DNA of 64,000 nucleotides from Acidobacteriota bacterium (GTDB taxonomy: Bacteria; Acidobacteriota; Terriglobia; Acidiferrales; UBA7541): the NCBI GenBank assembly GCA_016201285.1, contig JACQDE010000085.1:1-64000 (forward strand). Reading direction: 5' to 3'. Numbering within the stretch: position 1 is the first letter of the stretch; each line of letters starts with the position of its first letter. A program made the translations under genes and the position numbers. The notes under the pieces are model-generated. The model ran no database searches. It saw only the letters and a list, made by a program, of their open reading frames with translations, and was not told the origin of the DNA. Positions 17,405 through 25,499 of the stretch are shown one piece after another.

Positions 17405-18226
17405 CTATGCGGTTGCGCGTTCAGGGCTGCTCGGTGTTTCTTGCAGGCGCTGCCACCGCTGCTGCGCCAGAATCGCTGCGCCCAATGCTCCAGCATACTC
17501 CGAATCGGCCGAAACGTTAACACATGAACCCAGTCGTTCTTCGAGCGCGGCCACCATTCCGGCGTTTCGTGTGACTCCGCCCGTTACGGTAATTTCCGGT
17601 TGCGCCCCCACCTGCCGCACCAGGGCCACCACGCGCTCCGCAATCGAGTTGTGCGCCCCGCGCAAAATGTCTTCCACCGGCTTGCCCGCGGTGACGTGGT
17701 TGATCACTTCGCTTTCCGCCAGCACCGCACAGATGCTGGAGATGGGCTGCGGGTCCTGCGCGCGCAGGGAAAGCGCCCCAATTTGCTCCAGTTCGATTTC
17801 CAGTGACTTCGCCACGCGCTCCAGAAACCTCCCCGCGCCTGACGCGCAGCGGTCGTTCATGCGAAAGGCCACCACGCGCCCGTTGTCGGCGATGCGCAGC
17901 GCGCGAGAGTTCATCGCCCCGACGTCCAGCACTGTGCGCGTGCCCGGGAACTGCCGCAGCGCCCCCACCGCATGGCAGGTCATCTCCGTGATCTGGATCT
18001 GGCGGAAGGGCACGCGGTACCGGCCGTATCCCGTGCTGGCCACGTATACGATCAGGTTTCGGTCCACGCCGTGTCGCACGCACAGTTCTTCCAGCGTCTG
18101 CTGCGCCGCTACCTCGAGCCGCGCGCCGGTTTCCTGGCAGATTCGGCCGCGCTCGCAGCCGGTGTCGTCCACCACGACGGCGCGGGTCATCCGTGTGCCC
18201 ACGTCAATACCCACCACATAGTTCAC
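17405..18226 (-). CDS. bzdQ: benzoyl-CoA reductase ATPase/activator subunit (BzdQ-like)
   Basis: A 273-residue BadF/BadG/BcrA/D-family ATPase of the ASKHA fold. It opens with the phosphate-1 loop VVGIDVGTRMTRAVV and has the adenosine-side motif ITVTGGVTRNAGMV. Two Cys that in this family hold a subunit-bridging [4Fe-4S] cluster are present, in MNDRCASGAG and SSICAVLAESE. ATP hydrolysis here drives low-potential electrons into the reductase. It overlaps the upstream ATPase gene by 4 bases; two different adjacent ATPases argue for a class I aromatic ring reductase rather than a 2-hydroxyacyl-CoA dehydratase, which has one homodimeric activator. Confidence 0.82.
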   Translation of the reverse strand: MNYVVGIDVGTRMTRAVVVDDTGCERGRICQETGARLEVAAQQTLEELCVRHGVDRNLIVYVASTGYGRYRVPFRQIQITEMTCHAVGALRQFPGTRTVLDVGAMNSRALRIADNGRVVAFRMNDRCASGAGRFLERVAKSLEIELEQIGALSLRAQDPQPISSICAVLAESEVINHVTAGKPVEDILRGAHNSIAERVVALVRQVGAQPEITVTGGVTRNAGMVAALEERLGSCVNVSADSEYAGALGAAILAQQRWQRLQETPSSPERATA

Positions 18227-19071
18227 GTCAGGCTTCTCCTCTGGTCCCGCTCTGCAGGACCGTTGGAATTACTGCGCGTCTTGCCCACCTCGCCGTGCGC
18301 CGCGCGCTCCCAGGCAAACAGCGCCGCGCCAATCGCGCCGATGTGCTGCGATTCGGGCGCCACATTCAGCTTGACCTTCAAGCGCTCCTCGAGCGCCGTC
18401 ACCATCGCGCGGTTCCGCGCCACGCCGCCTGTAAATGTGATTTCGGGTTCGAGCCCCACGCGCCGCAGCAACGCGATGCTCCGCCCGGCGATCGCCGAGT
18501 GCACGCCCGCCAGCACGTCTTCCACCGCGCAACCTTTCGCCAGGTGCATCATGATTTCCTGCTCGACGAACACCGTGCACACGTTGCTGATCTTTAGCGG
18601 CTTTTTGGATTCGGACGCGATGCTGGCCAGATCGTCCAGGCCCAGGTTCAGCACCTGCGCCGCCGCCGTCAGAAAGCGCCCGGTGCCCGCCGCGCACTTG
18701 TCGTTCATCGAAAAATCCTTCACTTCGGCGGTCTCGCTCACGCGGATGGCCTTGGTGTCCTGCCCGCCCATGTCCAGGATGGTGTGCGTCTGCGGGAACA
18801 GAAAGCACGCGCCCTTGGCGTGGCAACTGATCTCGGTGACTTGCAGATCGCCGAACGGCACGCGGTAGCGCCCGTAGCCGGTGCCCACGGTGAACGAGAC
18901 GTCCCATTCTTCCAGTTCGGCTTTGGCCAGCGCCTCGCGGAACGCGCGTTCCGCTGCGCGTACCACATTGGCGCCAGTATCCACAAGCGCCAGCGCGCGA
19001 ACCTTCTTGTTCTCGTCGAGCAGTGCCGCTTTCGTTCCCGTCGAACCTACGTCCACGCCTGCCACCAGCAT
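18223..19071 (-). CDS. bzdP: benzoyl-CoA reductase ATPase/activator subunit (BzdP-like)
   Basis: Second BcrA/D-family ATPase, 282 residues. It has AGVDVGSTGTKAALL (phosphate loop), LDMGGQDTKAI (metal/phosphate-2 loop, more canonical than in its partner), MNDKCAAGTGRFL and SNVCTVFVEQEI (cluster Cys), and ITFTGGVARNRAMV. The partner has LDVGAMNSRAL in place of the phosphate-2 loop, so the two ATPases are not equivalent. Both are under 300 residues, closer in size to the Azoarcus Bzd subunits than to the long Thauera BcrA. The P/Q labels rest on gene order. Confidence 0.82.
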   Translation of the reverse strand: MLVAGVDVGSTGTKAALLDENKKVRALALVDTGANVVRAAERAFREALAKAELEEWDVSFTVGTGYGRYRVPFGDLQVTEISCHAKGACFLFPQTHTILDMGGQDTKAIRVSETAEVKDFSMNDKCAAGTGRFLTAAAQVLNLGLDDLASIASESKKPLKISNVCTVFVEQEIMMHLAKGCAVEDVLAGVHSAIAGRSIALLRRVGLEPEITFTGGVARNRAMVTALEERLKVKLNVAPESQHIGAIGAALFAWERAAHGEVGKTRSNSNGPAERDQRRSLT

Positions 19072-19083
19072 CGCGGGCTCCTC

Positions 19084-20379
19084 CTAGGTCGCAGACCCCG
19101 ACTTGGTCGGGGCCGCCGTCACCGGCTGCCGGGACGCCATCCGCCGGTGCTCCAGCGATTCGAAGAATGCGTCAATGCGGTTGCGGAGCTGCGCCTCGGA
19201 AAAATAACGCGGGTCGGCCAGGTCGGATTCCACGAACAGCGTGGGCAGCCCCTGCACCTTGGAAAAATGTTCGCGGACGTCCGCCTGCCCGACCGAAAAC
19301 GCGCGGCAGCTCTTTACCGAGTGGATCACCAGCGCGTCCGCCGAGTATTCCTTCGCGTAGCGTTCCAGCATAGACCGCCGCAGCGACCAGTCCCAGTTCG
19401 TGTAGCAGTTCACGGCGTACTCCGCCAGGCTCTCCATCGGCCGCGAGGGGTCGTGGCGCATCCCAAAATCCCAGATGCCGCCGACCTTCGAATACGTCGA
19501 GGCCACGCTGACCACGCCCCACCGCTTGAACAGCTCCCAGAAATTGCGGAAGTTCGGCCACGGCGGAGGGCCTTCCATCACCACGCGGAACCGTTCCTCG
19601 CTCAGCGGCCCGATGTTGTGCTGAATGCGCTCTTCAATTTCATTCCACGCCGCCTGGTAGTAGTCCACGCATTCCTTTGTGCCGCGCAGCACATAGATGG
19701 GCGCCATAAAGAACACCGCTTCGAAAAACGCGTCGAACGGCGAGGGCCGGTTCTTCGCCGAGTGCAGGATCTTCACCCACAGCTCTTCAGCCTGCCGCGC
19801 GTATTCGAGCTGCTCGCGCAACTTGTCCATGTCGAACTTGTTTCCGCTGATTTCCGCGCAGACTTGCGCCAGTTGCTCGAGCTGCTTTACCACGTAGTGC
19901 AGATCTTCTGGCCGCATGGTCTCGCCCGTGCGGCGGTAGGGCACGTCGAGCATGAAAAAGCGCGCACCGTAGAGCTCCGCCAGCGCCTCGAACCACTTGA
20001 TGTAGGTGTTGCAGCCGGAATAGTTGCAAACCAGCAGGTCCGGCTTGGGCATGGTGCCGAACGGGCCGCGATTGCCGCTCGCCACCAGCCCGATATCGTT
20101 CTTGACGTAACCGCACACGTCGGAGGAGTAGCCGAGGTCTTCGGCCTTCAAAATCATGTTGCCGGCCACCTTCTTGATGCCGCACTGGAGCGCGTTCACC
20201 TCGGGGAAGACGATTTCGAATCCAAAGCACCGCAGGAGCTCGCAGATGTTGCCGCTGATGAAGAGATAGGCGACCGGCGTGCCGGTCTTCGGCGCGTCCT
20301 CGAGTCGCTTGTACCAGTGGCCGAGCAAGTCCTTTTGCAGGTCGCGCCCGGTATTCTGAAATTGGTAGTTGCTCGCCAT
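19084..20379 (-). CDS. bzdO: benzoyl-CoA reductase, large HgdB/C-type catalytic subunit (BzdO/BcrB-like)
   Basis: A 431-residue subunit of the 2-hydroxyglutaryl-CoA dehydratase D-component superfamily. Seen features are the N-terminal active-site region with ISGNICELLRCFGFEIVFPE, the Cys-bearing LLVCNYSGCNTYIKW, and the C-terminal SVKSCRAFSVGQADVRE. These Cys are candidates for [4Fe-4S] ligation. In class I benzoyl-CoA reductase the two subunits of this fold bind benzoyl-CoA and receive electrons from the ATPase pair. The ATG at 20379 has GAGAGG upstream and leaves 10 bases after the previous gene; a longer frame would overlap it. The symbol is by order and size. Confidence 0.82.
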   Translation of the reverse strand: MASNYQFQNTGRDLQKDLLGHWYKRLEDAPKTGTPVAYLFISGNICELLRCFGFEIVFPEVNALQCGIKKVAGNMILKAEDLGYSSDVCGYVKNDIGLVASGNRGPFGTMPKPDLLVCNYSGCNTYIKWFEALAELYGARFFMLDVPYRRTGETMRPEDLHYVVKQLEQLAQVCAEISGNKFDMDKLREQLEYARQAEELWVKILHSAKNRPSPFDAFFEAVFFMAPIYVLRGTKECVDYYQAAWNEIEERIQHNIGPLSEERFRVVMEGPPPWPNFRNFWELFKRWGVVSVASTYSKVGGIWDFGMRHDPSRPMESLAEYAVNCYTNWDWSLRRSMLERYAKEYSADALVIHSVKSCRAFSVGQADVREHFSKVQGLPTLFVESDLADPRYFSEAQLRNRIDAFFESLEHRRMASRQPVTAAPTKSGSAT

Positions 20380-20389
20380 GTCGCGCCTC

Positions 20390-21580
20390 TCAGGAGAAAA
20401 ACAGGATGGATTCAACAAACGTCTCCGCCTGCATGCGCACGCTTTCAAACACGCTCATCTTTTCTTCGTACTCAAACTCCAGCGTGGGCAGGCTAGAGCG
20501 TTCCGCAGCCCTTCGAAGCAGCACGGCGTCGTAGAGGGCCGGTTCGCAGAACTTCGGGCTGGCAAAGATGATGCCTTGGATTCCTTTCTTTTTGCAGCGA
20601 TCCAGCAGATCGTCGTTGCGCGAGCGTTTTCCCGGATTGTTCACCGGCGTGAGCACGGTGCCGTGCAGGTAGGCCTCCACGAGAGCGTTGAGAGGGTCGC
20701 CGGTTTCCGCCACGGGCTCGAGAAAAAAGCGACTGCCGATTTGCAGGTCGTCATCCACCACGGCGCAACCCGCGTCTTCGAGAACTTCGAGCAGCTCGAG
20801 GGGAGGCTGCTCGCAGAAAGCCCCGCGCAGCACCACGCGCACCGCATCCCGCTTCGGGCGCAGGCTGGCCTCGCCTAATGCCAGGGCTCGCTCGAGCAGA
20901 GCATTGTGCTCTTCGCGGGACAATACGTTTCCGGTGGCCACAATCGCGTAAATGTGACTGGAGGGCCATTTCTCGGGCTGCGCTGAGCGTCGCGCTCCGA
21001 GCTCGTTCAGCAAGCTCCGGTTGCGGTTGAACACGGAGATCGCCTTCCGAAGAGGAGCTTCCGCCACCGGCCGGCCCGTCTTATCCGACAGGCAGTCGCA
21101 CAGGCGCTCGAGTTCTCCGCGGTAGTAAGTCTTGGCCGCATCGGAATCCACGTTTTGTGGCAGATGCATGTAGAACAGGAAGCCCTCGGTGAAGTTGTGC
21201 TTCCAGACGCCGGAGAGGTTGCGCGCCACGTCGCAGATGGAGGGCACAACGAAACCGTCCAGCCACTTCAAATGGCCGGCGAGGCCAAGCTCCAGGGTGC
21301 TTCGAGCAATTGAACAGACGAACGACTGGATCCGCGAATCTGCGTGATCAATATCAATTTGCCCGCGTGCGCCGAACAGGTTGACCGGGAGGGCGCCGGC
21401 AGCGGTAATCAACTCCTGTGGGGTATAGACGGGAAAGCAGCCCACGGCCTGCCCGCCGGTGCGCTGCTTCCAAGCCTGCACGGTGGGGAACTGAACGTCC
21501 AGGGCAAGCGCGCGGCATTGCTCGACGAGTTCCTCCCACCGTTGTGCCTTCTCCCAGAAATGATCGGTCGCACCGTTCAT
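20390..21580 (-). CDS. bzdN: benzoyl-CoA reductase, small HgdB/C-type catalytic subunit (BzdN/BcrC-like)
   Basis: A 396-residue second subunit of the dehydratase/reductase fold. Typical segments: GCFPVYTPQELITAAGALPV, SFVCSIARSTLELGL and FASPKFCEPALYDAVLL, each with one conserved Cys suited to [4Fe-4S] binding. The ATG at 21580 is used because AAGGGTGA precedes it; a GTG six bases earlier is also in frame. It starts 9 bases after the SDR stop. The order N-O-P-Q on the minus strand matches the Azoarcus bzdNOPQ order as I remember it. Confidence 0.82.
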   Translation of the reverse strand: MNGATDHFWEKAQRWEELVEQCRALALDVQFPTVQAWKQRTGGQAVGCFPVYTPQELITAAGALPVNLFGARGQIDIDHADSRIQSFVCSIARSTLELGLAGHLKWLDGFVVPSICDVARNLSGVWKHNFTEGFLFYMHLPQNVDSDAAKTYYRGELERLCDCLSDKTGRPVAEAPLRKAISVFNRNRSLLNELGARRSAQPEKWPSSHIYAIVATGNVLSREEHNALLERALALGEASLRPKRDAVRVVLRGAFCEQPPLELLEVLEDAGCAVVDDDLQIGSRFFLEPVAETGDPLNALVEAYLHGTVLTPVNNPGKRSRNDDLLDRCKKKGIQGIIFASPKFCEPALYDAVLLRRAAERSSLPTLEFEYEEKMSVFESVRMQAETFVESILFFS

Positions 21581-21589
21581 GTTCACCCT

Positions 21590-22309
21590 TCAGGCGGTCT
21601 GCCCGCCATCCACCACGATTACCTGGCCGGTGATGTGCCGGGCCTGCTCGGAACAAAGAAAGAAAATCACCTCGGCGACGTCTTGCGGCAGCCCCAGCCG
21701 TCCCAGCGCCGCTTCCTGCCGTGACTTGGCCAGCACATCTTCCGGCAAGTCCTTTGTCAAACCCGTTTCGATCATTCCGGGCGCCACGGCGTTCACGTTG
21801 ACGTTTGATGGTCCCAACTCTCGCGCCGCGGTGCGTGTCAACGCAATCAGCCCCGCCTTTGAAGCAGCATAGTTCGCGAGGCCCATCTTTCCGCGCAGCG
21901 CATTGATCGAGCTGACGTTCACCACTTTGCCGCTCCGCTGCTGTCGAAGGACCGGCGCGGCAGCACGGAGGTAGTTGAACGCGCCTTTCAAATTGACGGC
22001 GAGCACCTCGTCCCAATCCGCCTCGGTCATCTTCCAGAGCACGTGGTCGCGGCTGATGCCGGCGTTGTTGATCAGCACGTCCACGCGGCCCCGCTCGCCA
22101 GTAATCTGCCCAAGAACTTTCTCCGCGGCATTGAAATCGCGCACATCACTGGTGAAAAACTTCCCACCGCATGCACGGACGACAGCTTGTCCCGGAAAGG
22201 TCTCCTGCCGGTCCGAGATGTAAACGATGTCGCCTGCTTTCTGAAACGTTTCCACCGTAGCCAGCCCGATGCCGGACATTCCGCCCGTAATCAATACGAC
22301 TCGCGGCAT
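21590..22309 (-). CDS. short-chain dehydrogenase/reductase (FabG/BadH-like)
   Basis: A 239-residue classical SDR with the cofactor motif TGGMSGIG at the N-terminus, NNAG in the middle, and the catalytic Ser and YAASK motif in VNVSSINALRGKMGLANYAASK. Such enzymes oxidise hydroxyacyl-CoA or reduce ketoacyl-CoA. Within this operon a substrate such as a 2- or 3-hydroxy-cyclohexane- or pimelyl-CoA is likely. It resembles both FabG and the R. palustris BadH type, and no residue I can see decides. It lies 3 bases after the hydratase-like gene and 9 bases before the reductase subunit. Confidence 0.85.
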   Translation of the reverse strand: MPRVVLITGGMSGIGLATVETFQKAGDIVYISDRQETFPGQAVVRACGGKFFTSDVRDFNAAEKVLGQITGERGRVDVLINNAGISRDHVLWKMTEADWDEVLAVNLKGAFNYLRAAAPVLRQQRSGKVVNVSSINALRGKMGLANYAASKAGLIALTRTAARELGPSNVNVNAVAPGMIETGLTKDLPEDVLAKSRQEAALGRLGLPQDVAEVIFFLCSEQARHITGQVIVVDGGQTA

Positions 22310-22312
22310 CGG

Positions 22313-23269
22313 CTATACCAGTTTCGCTCCGCAGGCGCCGCAGAACTGGAAACTTTCCGGCAGACCCTTTGCGCCGCATTTCGCGCATCTCTTTACCGGC
22401 GGCCCGAACAGATATTCGCTGGACCCGCCGTCGGCTGCGCGCTGGCGCAGCCCGCGATAATCCGGCGGGCGCTTTTCGACAAATGATGTCATGCCCTCGT
22501 AGGGTTCGACGTCGGTGAAGTGCAACGTCAGCCAGTCGCGTGCGTGGCCCACGGAGAGGTGCCACACAAGATCCTTCCAGAAGTTCACTTGTTGTTTGGT
22601 ATAGCGCAGGCACTCGGGGAATTTGTCGAGCAGCTTCTGCACCATGGCATTCACGGCGCTATCGAGTTCCGCTGCTGGGACGACCTGATTGATCAAGCCC
22701 CACTCGAACGCGGTTTTCGCCGGGATCGGTTCGCATAGGAAAAGCATTTCGCGGGAGCGCCGGTCGCCGATGGTGATGGGCAGCCACTGCGTTGCACCGC
22801 CGGCCGCGACGGACCCCACGCGCGTGCCGACCTGGCGAAACGTGGCGTGCTCCGCAGCGATGGCCAGGTCGCAAGCCAGGTTCAGCTCATTGCCGCCGCC
22901 GGCCACGATGCCGTTAATGCGCGCGATGACAGGCTTGCCGGTGTTGCGGATGGCGTCGAGCGCCTCCTGAAAACAGGTCATATACTTCCAGTAGTCGCGC
23001 GGAGTGCGCGTGTAAACGTCGGCATACTCCTTGACGTCACCGCCCGTGCAAAAGGCCTTGTCGCCGGCGCCGGTCAAGACGATGACGCCCACCTTGTCGT
23101 CAAACGTGGCGTCCCGGAAGGCCTCGCGCAGTTCGATCAGCGCGGGTGTGTTGTAGGCGTTGTACACTTCGGGCCGGTTGATCGTAATGTGCGCCACGCT
23201 CTCGGCCTTGGTGTAGAGGAGGAATTTGAGGCCCAAGTCTGTGGCTTGTCTGCTCTCGAAGTAACGCAA
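22313..23269 (-). CDS. Oah/BamA- or BadI-like ring-opening hydratase/hydrolase (crotonase fold) with C-terminal zinc ribbon
   Basis: A 318-residue crotonase-superfamily protein. The oxyanion-hole segments are GAGDKAFCTGGDVKEYAD and GIVAGGGNELNLACDL. Strings such as EVYNAYNTPAL, CTGGDVKEYA and KFPECLRYTK recall 6-oxocyclohex-1-ene-1-carbonyl-CoA hydrolase (Oah/BamA), but the protein lacks the roughly 60-residue insertion that family carries, and its size fits BadI better. The last 25 residues form a zinc ribbon (CAKCG...CGACG), unusual in crotonases. Start is a TTG at 23269 with GGAG about 10 bases upstream; no better start lies near. Confidence 0.75.
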   Translation of the reverse strand: MRYFESRQATDLGLKFLLYTKAESVAHITINRPEVYNAYNTPALIELREAFRDATFDDKVGVIVLTGAGDKAFCTGGDVKEYADVYTRTPRDYWKYMTCFQEALDAIRNTGKPVIARINGIVAGGGNELNLACDLAIAAEHATFRQVGTRVGSVAAGGATQWLPITIGDRRSREMLFLCEPIPAKTAFEWGLINQVVPAAELDSAVNAMVQKLLDKFPECLRYTKQQVNFWKDLVWHLSVGHARDWLTLHFTDVEPYEGMTSFVEKRPPDYRGLRQRAADGGSSEYLFGPPVKRCAKCGAKGLPESFQFCGACGAKLV

Positions 23270-23291
23270 GGGGTGTTTTCTCCTCGGAGGG

Positions 23292-24320
23292 CTAACGCGG
23301 TTGGTTCATTACCACGATGCCGCGGATGCCCTCCCCACGACGCAGCGTGTCAAATCCCTCAGTGATTCGGTCGAGCGAATAGCGGCCTGTTACCAACGGC
23401 TCCAGTTGGGCGCGCCTGGTTCGAACCAGTTCGATGAGCTCTGGATAATCGCTCGGACGGCATCCGAGACTCCCGACGACTTGCAGCTCGTAAAACATCA
23501 TTTTCGAGAATGCGAGGGTAACCGGCTCCGCAGTATACCCGACCTGGCAGAGCCTGCCTCCCGGTCGCAACGACTCATACGCGATGCGGATTGTCTCCGG
23601 TTTGCCGATGACCTCCAAGACCGCATCCAAGCCGCCGCCAGTGCGTTTCTTCAATTCCTTGTCCACACGATCGACGCTGCGGGCATTGAGCACATCCCTC
23701 GCGCCAAACTGCCGTGCCAGTTCCAGCTTGCGGTCGTCTATGTCCACGGCAATCACGTGGGCGCCCGCCAGGGCGGCAAACTGCACGGCATTGATGCCGA
23801 CACCGCCACAGCCGAAGATGGCCACGGTCTCTCCCATACGGACCTGGGCGCGGTGCTTGACGGCGTGGTAAGGCGTGGACATAGCGTCGCCGATCAAACA
23901 GGCCTCAGCAAGCGGAATCTCCGGGGGAAGGGAAAAGGCGTCTTTCGCGGGAGCCATGACGTATTCGGCATAGGCCCCGTCCACATGGTTTCCCAGCATC
24001 TTCATCTGTTCACAGATGTTTTCGCGCCCCGTGCGGCAAAGTCGGCAGGTTCCACAGGTGAAAACAGCAGGCAAGAGGACGCGGTCGCCCTCGCGGAAGC
24101 GGGTTACGCCAGACCCCAACAAGGCAACAGTGCCGGATACCTCGTGACCGAGGATAACCGGTGATTTGAAGGTCTTAACGCCGTGGTCCAGGTAGTGCAG
24201 GTCGGTGTGGCAGATCCCGCAGGCGGCGACGCGCACGAGGATCTCGCCAGCCGTGGGGCTGGGTGCGGGAACCTCGCTCAGTTCCAACCGGCCACCGGGA
24301 TGAAGCACAGCCGCTTTCAA
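23292..24320 (-). CDS. had: zinc alcohol dehydrogenase, likely 6-hydroxycyclohex-1-ene-1-carbonyl-CoA dehydrogenase
   Basis: First gene of the aromatic operon, 342 residues. Medium-chain Zn dehydrogenase: catalytic zinc motif CGICHTDLHYLD and GHEVSGTV, structural zinc Cys lobe TCGTCRLCRTGRENIC, and Rossmann motif FGCGGVGINAV. Had/BzdX enzymes of this family oxidise the hydroxy-cyclohexenyl-CoA made after ring reduction. Context supports that role but other alcohols cannot be excluded from sequence alone. The TTG at 24320 is chosen because GGAG lies 6 bases upstream and the frame opens there with KAAVLHPGG, the usual N-terminus. Confidence 0.75.
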   Translation of the reverse strand: MKAAVLHPGGRLELSEVPAPSPTAGEILVRVAACGICHTDLHYLDHGVKTFKSPVILGHEVSGTVALLGSGVTRFREGDRVLLPAVFTCGTCRLCRTGRENICEQMKMLGNHVDGAYAEYVMAPAKDAFSLPPEIPLAEACLIGDAMSTPYHAVKHRAQVRMGETVAIFGCGGVGINAVQFAALAGAHVIAVDIDDRKLELARQFGARDVLNARSVDRVDKELKKRTGGGLDAVLEVIGKPETIRIAYESLRPGGRLCQVGYTAEPVTLAFSKMMFYELQVVGSLGCRPSDYPELIELVRTRRAQLEPLVTGRYSLDRITEGFDTLRRGEGIRGIVVMNQPR

Positions 24321-24362
24321 GATCGCTCCAGCAGGCAACAGCCTAAATACGGAATTAAGGTT

Positions 24363-24391
24363 CCTATACTCCGTTATAAGCGTTCTGTCAA
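24363..24391 (-). promoter_or_regulatory. sigma70-type promoter of the benzoyl-CoA reductase operon
   Basis: On the minus strand TTGACA (24391-24386), a 17-base spacer and TATAGG (24368-24363). The start codon is about 36 bases past the expected transcript start. The -35 lies in TTGCTTGACAG, a context also found at both Rrf2 promoters, and the spacer end CGGAGTATAGG resembles AGGAGTAAAAGG at the plus-strand Rrf2 promoter. Confidence 0.65.
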
Positions 24392-24896
24392 GCAAGAATT
24401 ACATCTTGGCGGGAGAAGACTGGAGGCAATGGTCCAGATTCGGTCCGCCGGCGGGATTTCCGGGTGGAGATTGTGGGCCAGTGGCGAGGAGAGTGGCAAT
24501 AGCGTTTTGCGCCAGCCTCTGAACGCTCTCAGGCGGAGGGTTCAGCGTGGAACCGGCCCTGCCGGAGTGGGTACAGTGTTTCGGCGGGTCCCGCGGCCGG
24601 GCCTGGGACAGGTTTCAACGTTCGCGAGAGGAGGGACACCGTGCCGGTCCACTTTAAGAGCGCACCTGATGATTAGTCAGAGTGGGGGTCGCTGCCGTGG
24701 TCAAGTCTGAAGGCACAGTTCGTTCCGCCGTTCGCGAGGCGTACAAGTCAGGGAACGTCCGGGCTGCGGTACGATGGGCGGTTCTGTTGAGCGTTACAGC
24801 GCCCGGCCATTCGCACACAATGGCACCAGTGGCTTGAGGCGTGGACATTTTGCGCAACGTGTGAGAGCGGGGAAGGACAGGGGCCGAAAGACCGCA
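24392..24896. other. intergenic region between Rrf2 gene and aromatic operon, no gene accepted
   Basis: About 500 GC-rich bases with no recognised product on either strand. A 46-codon plus-strand frame (24697-24837, GTG start) is open but has no relatives that I recognise. No repeat, tRNA or terminator was identified. Confidence 0.5.
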
Positions 24897-25343
24897 TCAG
24901 TGGCGGCGAGAAGCGCGCCGGGCACGTTCCTTCTTGCGCAAGACCGCTTGGGCCATCTGGGCGACAGTGGTGATTTCCAGGTCGCGGAGGATCTGAGCGC
25001 GGATCACTTTCCAACTGTCATGCAGCGGGCAAGGGGCTTCGTCGCCGCACATTTCCAGGCCTGCGGCGCAAGTGTGGAAATGATCCAGGCCATCCATGGC
25101 CGCTACAACATCCCTCAAGGTAATCAGTTCGGCGCGGCGAGCCAGGCGAAAGCCGCCCCCGGGACCGCGGCGCGAATCCAGGATGCCCTTGCGGACCAGT
25201 TCCTGAAGAATCTTCCCGAGAACAGGCAGCGGCATGTGCTCGCCGCGGGCAATCTCCTGAGCCTGGGCGGGCTGGCCATCCGCCGTCCGGGCCAGGTAAG
25301 TCAGCGCCCGGATGGCGTATTCGCAGGCCTTCGAGTAGATCAC
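24897..25343 (-). CDS. Rrf2-family transcription regulator with Fe-S-type Cys triad
   Basis: A 148-residue winged-helix regulator. The N-terminus IYSKACEYAIRALTYLAR is the Rrf2 signature, followed by the wing region RRGPGGGFRLAR. Cys92, Cys99 and Cys105 followed by PLH match the IscR/NsrR cluster-binding region, though with C-x6-C-x5-C rather than the usual x5 or x4 first spacing. The likely input is a [2Fe-2S] or [4Fe-4S] cluster sensing redox, nitric oxide or iron state. Start is a GTG at 25343 with GGAG very close upstream. It is divergent from a paralogue and lies upstream of the aromatic operon on the same strand. Confidence 0.85.
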   Translation of the reverse strand: MIYSKACEYAIRALTYLARTADGQPAQAQEIARGEHMPLPVLGKILQELVRKGILDSRRGPGGGFRLARRAELITLRDVVAAMDGLDHFHTCAAGLEMCGDEAPCPLHDSWKVIRAQILRDLEITTVAQMAQAVLRKKERARRASRRH

Positions 25344-25360
25344 CGACTCCTCACCCTTTC

Positions 25361-25389
25361 ATCTTCCAGCAGGGCAACAGGTCTGTCAA
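25361..25389 (-). promoter_or_regulatory. promoter of the minus-strand Rrf2 gene
   Basis: TTGACA (25389-25384), 17-base spacer, GAAGAT (25366-25361). The -35 is embedded in GTGCTTGACA, the exact inverse of the sequence at the divergent promoter. The -10 is weak, as is common for regulated promoters. Confidence 0.5.
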
Positions 25390-25450
25390 GCACGGGGGCA
25401 GTGGAGTGCTGCAGAAAGCCCGGCGGGGCACAAAGAAAAAGTGCTTGACA
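25384..25450. repeat. 10-base perfect inverted repeat containing both divergent -35 boxes
   Basis: TGTCAAGCAC (25384-25393) and GTGCTTGACA (25441-25450) are exact reverse complements separated by 47 bases. Each arm contains the -35 hexamer of one of the two divergent Rrf2 genes. It is a candidate shared regulatory architecture. Confidence 0.7.
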
Positions 25451-25474
25451 ACTCTCCAAATACAGGAGTAAAAG
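25445..25474 (+). promoter_or_regulatory. promoter of the Rrf2-nar-ACIII operon
   Basis: TTGACA at 25445-25450, with a weak -10 at GTAAAA (17-base spacer) or TAAAAG (18). An imperfect dyad CTCC-N7-GGAG lies in the spacer and could be an operator. The start codon at 25500 follows within 25 bases. Confidence 0.5.
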
Positions 25475-25499
25475 GTCTTGTATTCTTAATTAAGCCACA

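Noticed and set aside
17405-21580. 2-hydroxyacyl-CoA dehydratase with activator
   Set aside because: Two unlike ATPases instead of one homodimer, and the ring-hydratase and dehydrogenase neighbours, favour an aromatic ring reductase, though phylogeny is needed.
24697-24837. 46-codon plus-strand frame with a GTG start and G-rich upstream sequence
   Set aside because: No recognisable product, very short, in a GC-rich stretch where open frames are common by chance.
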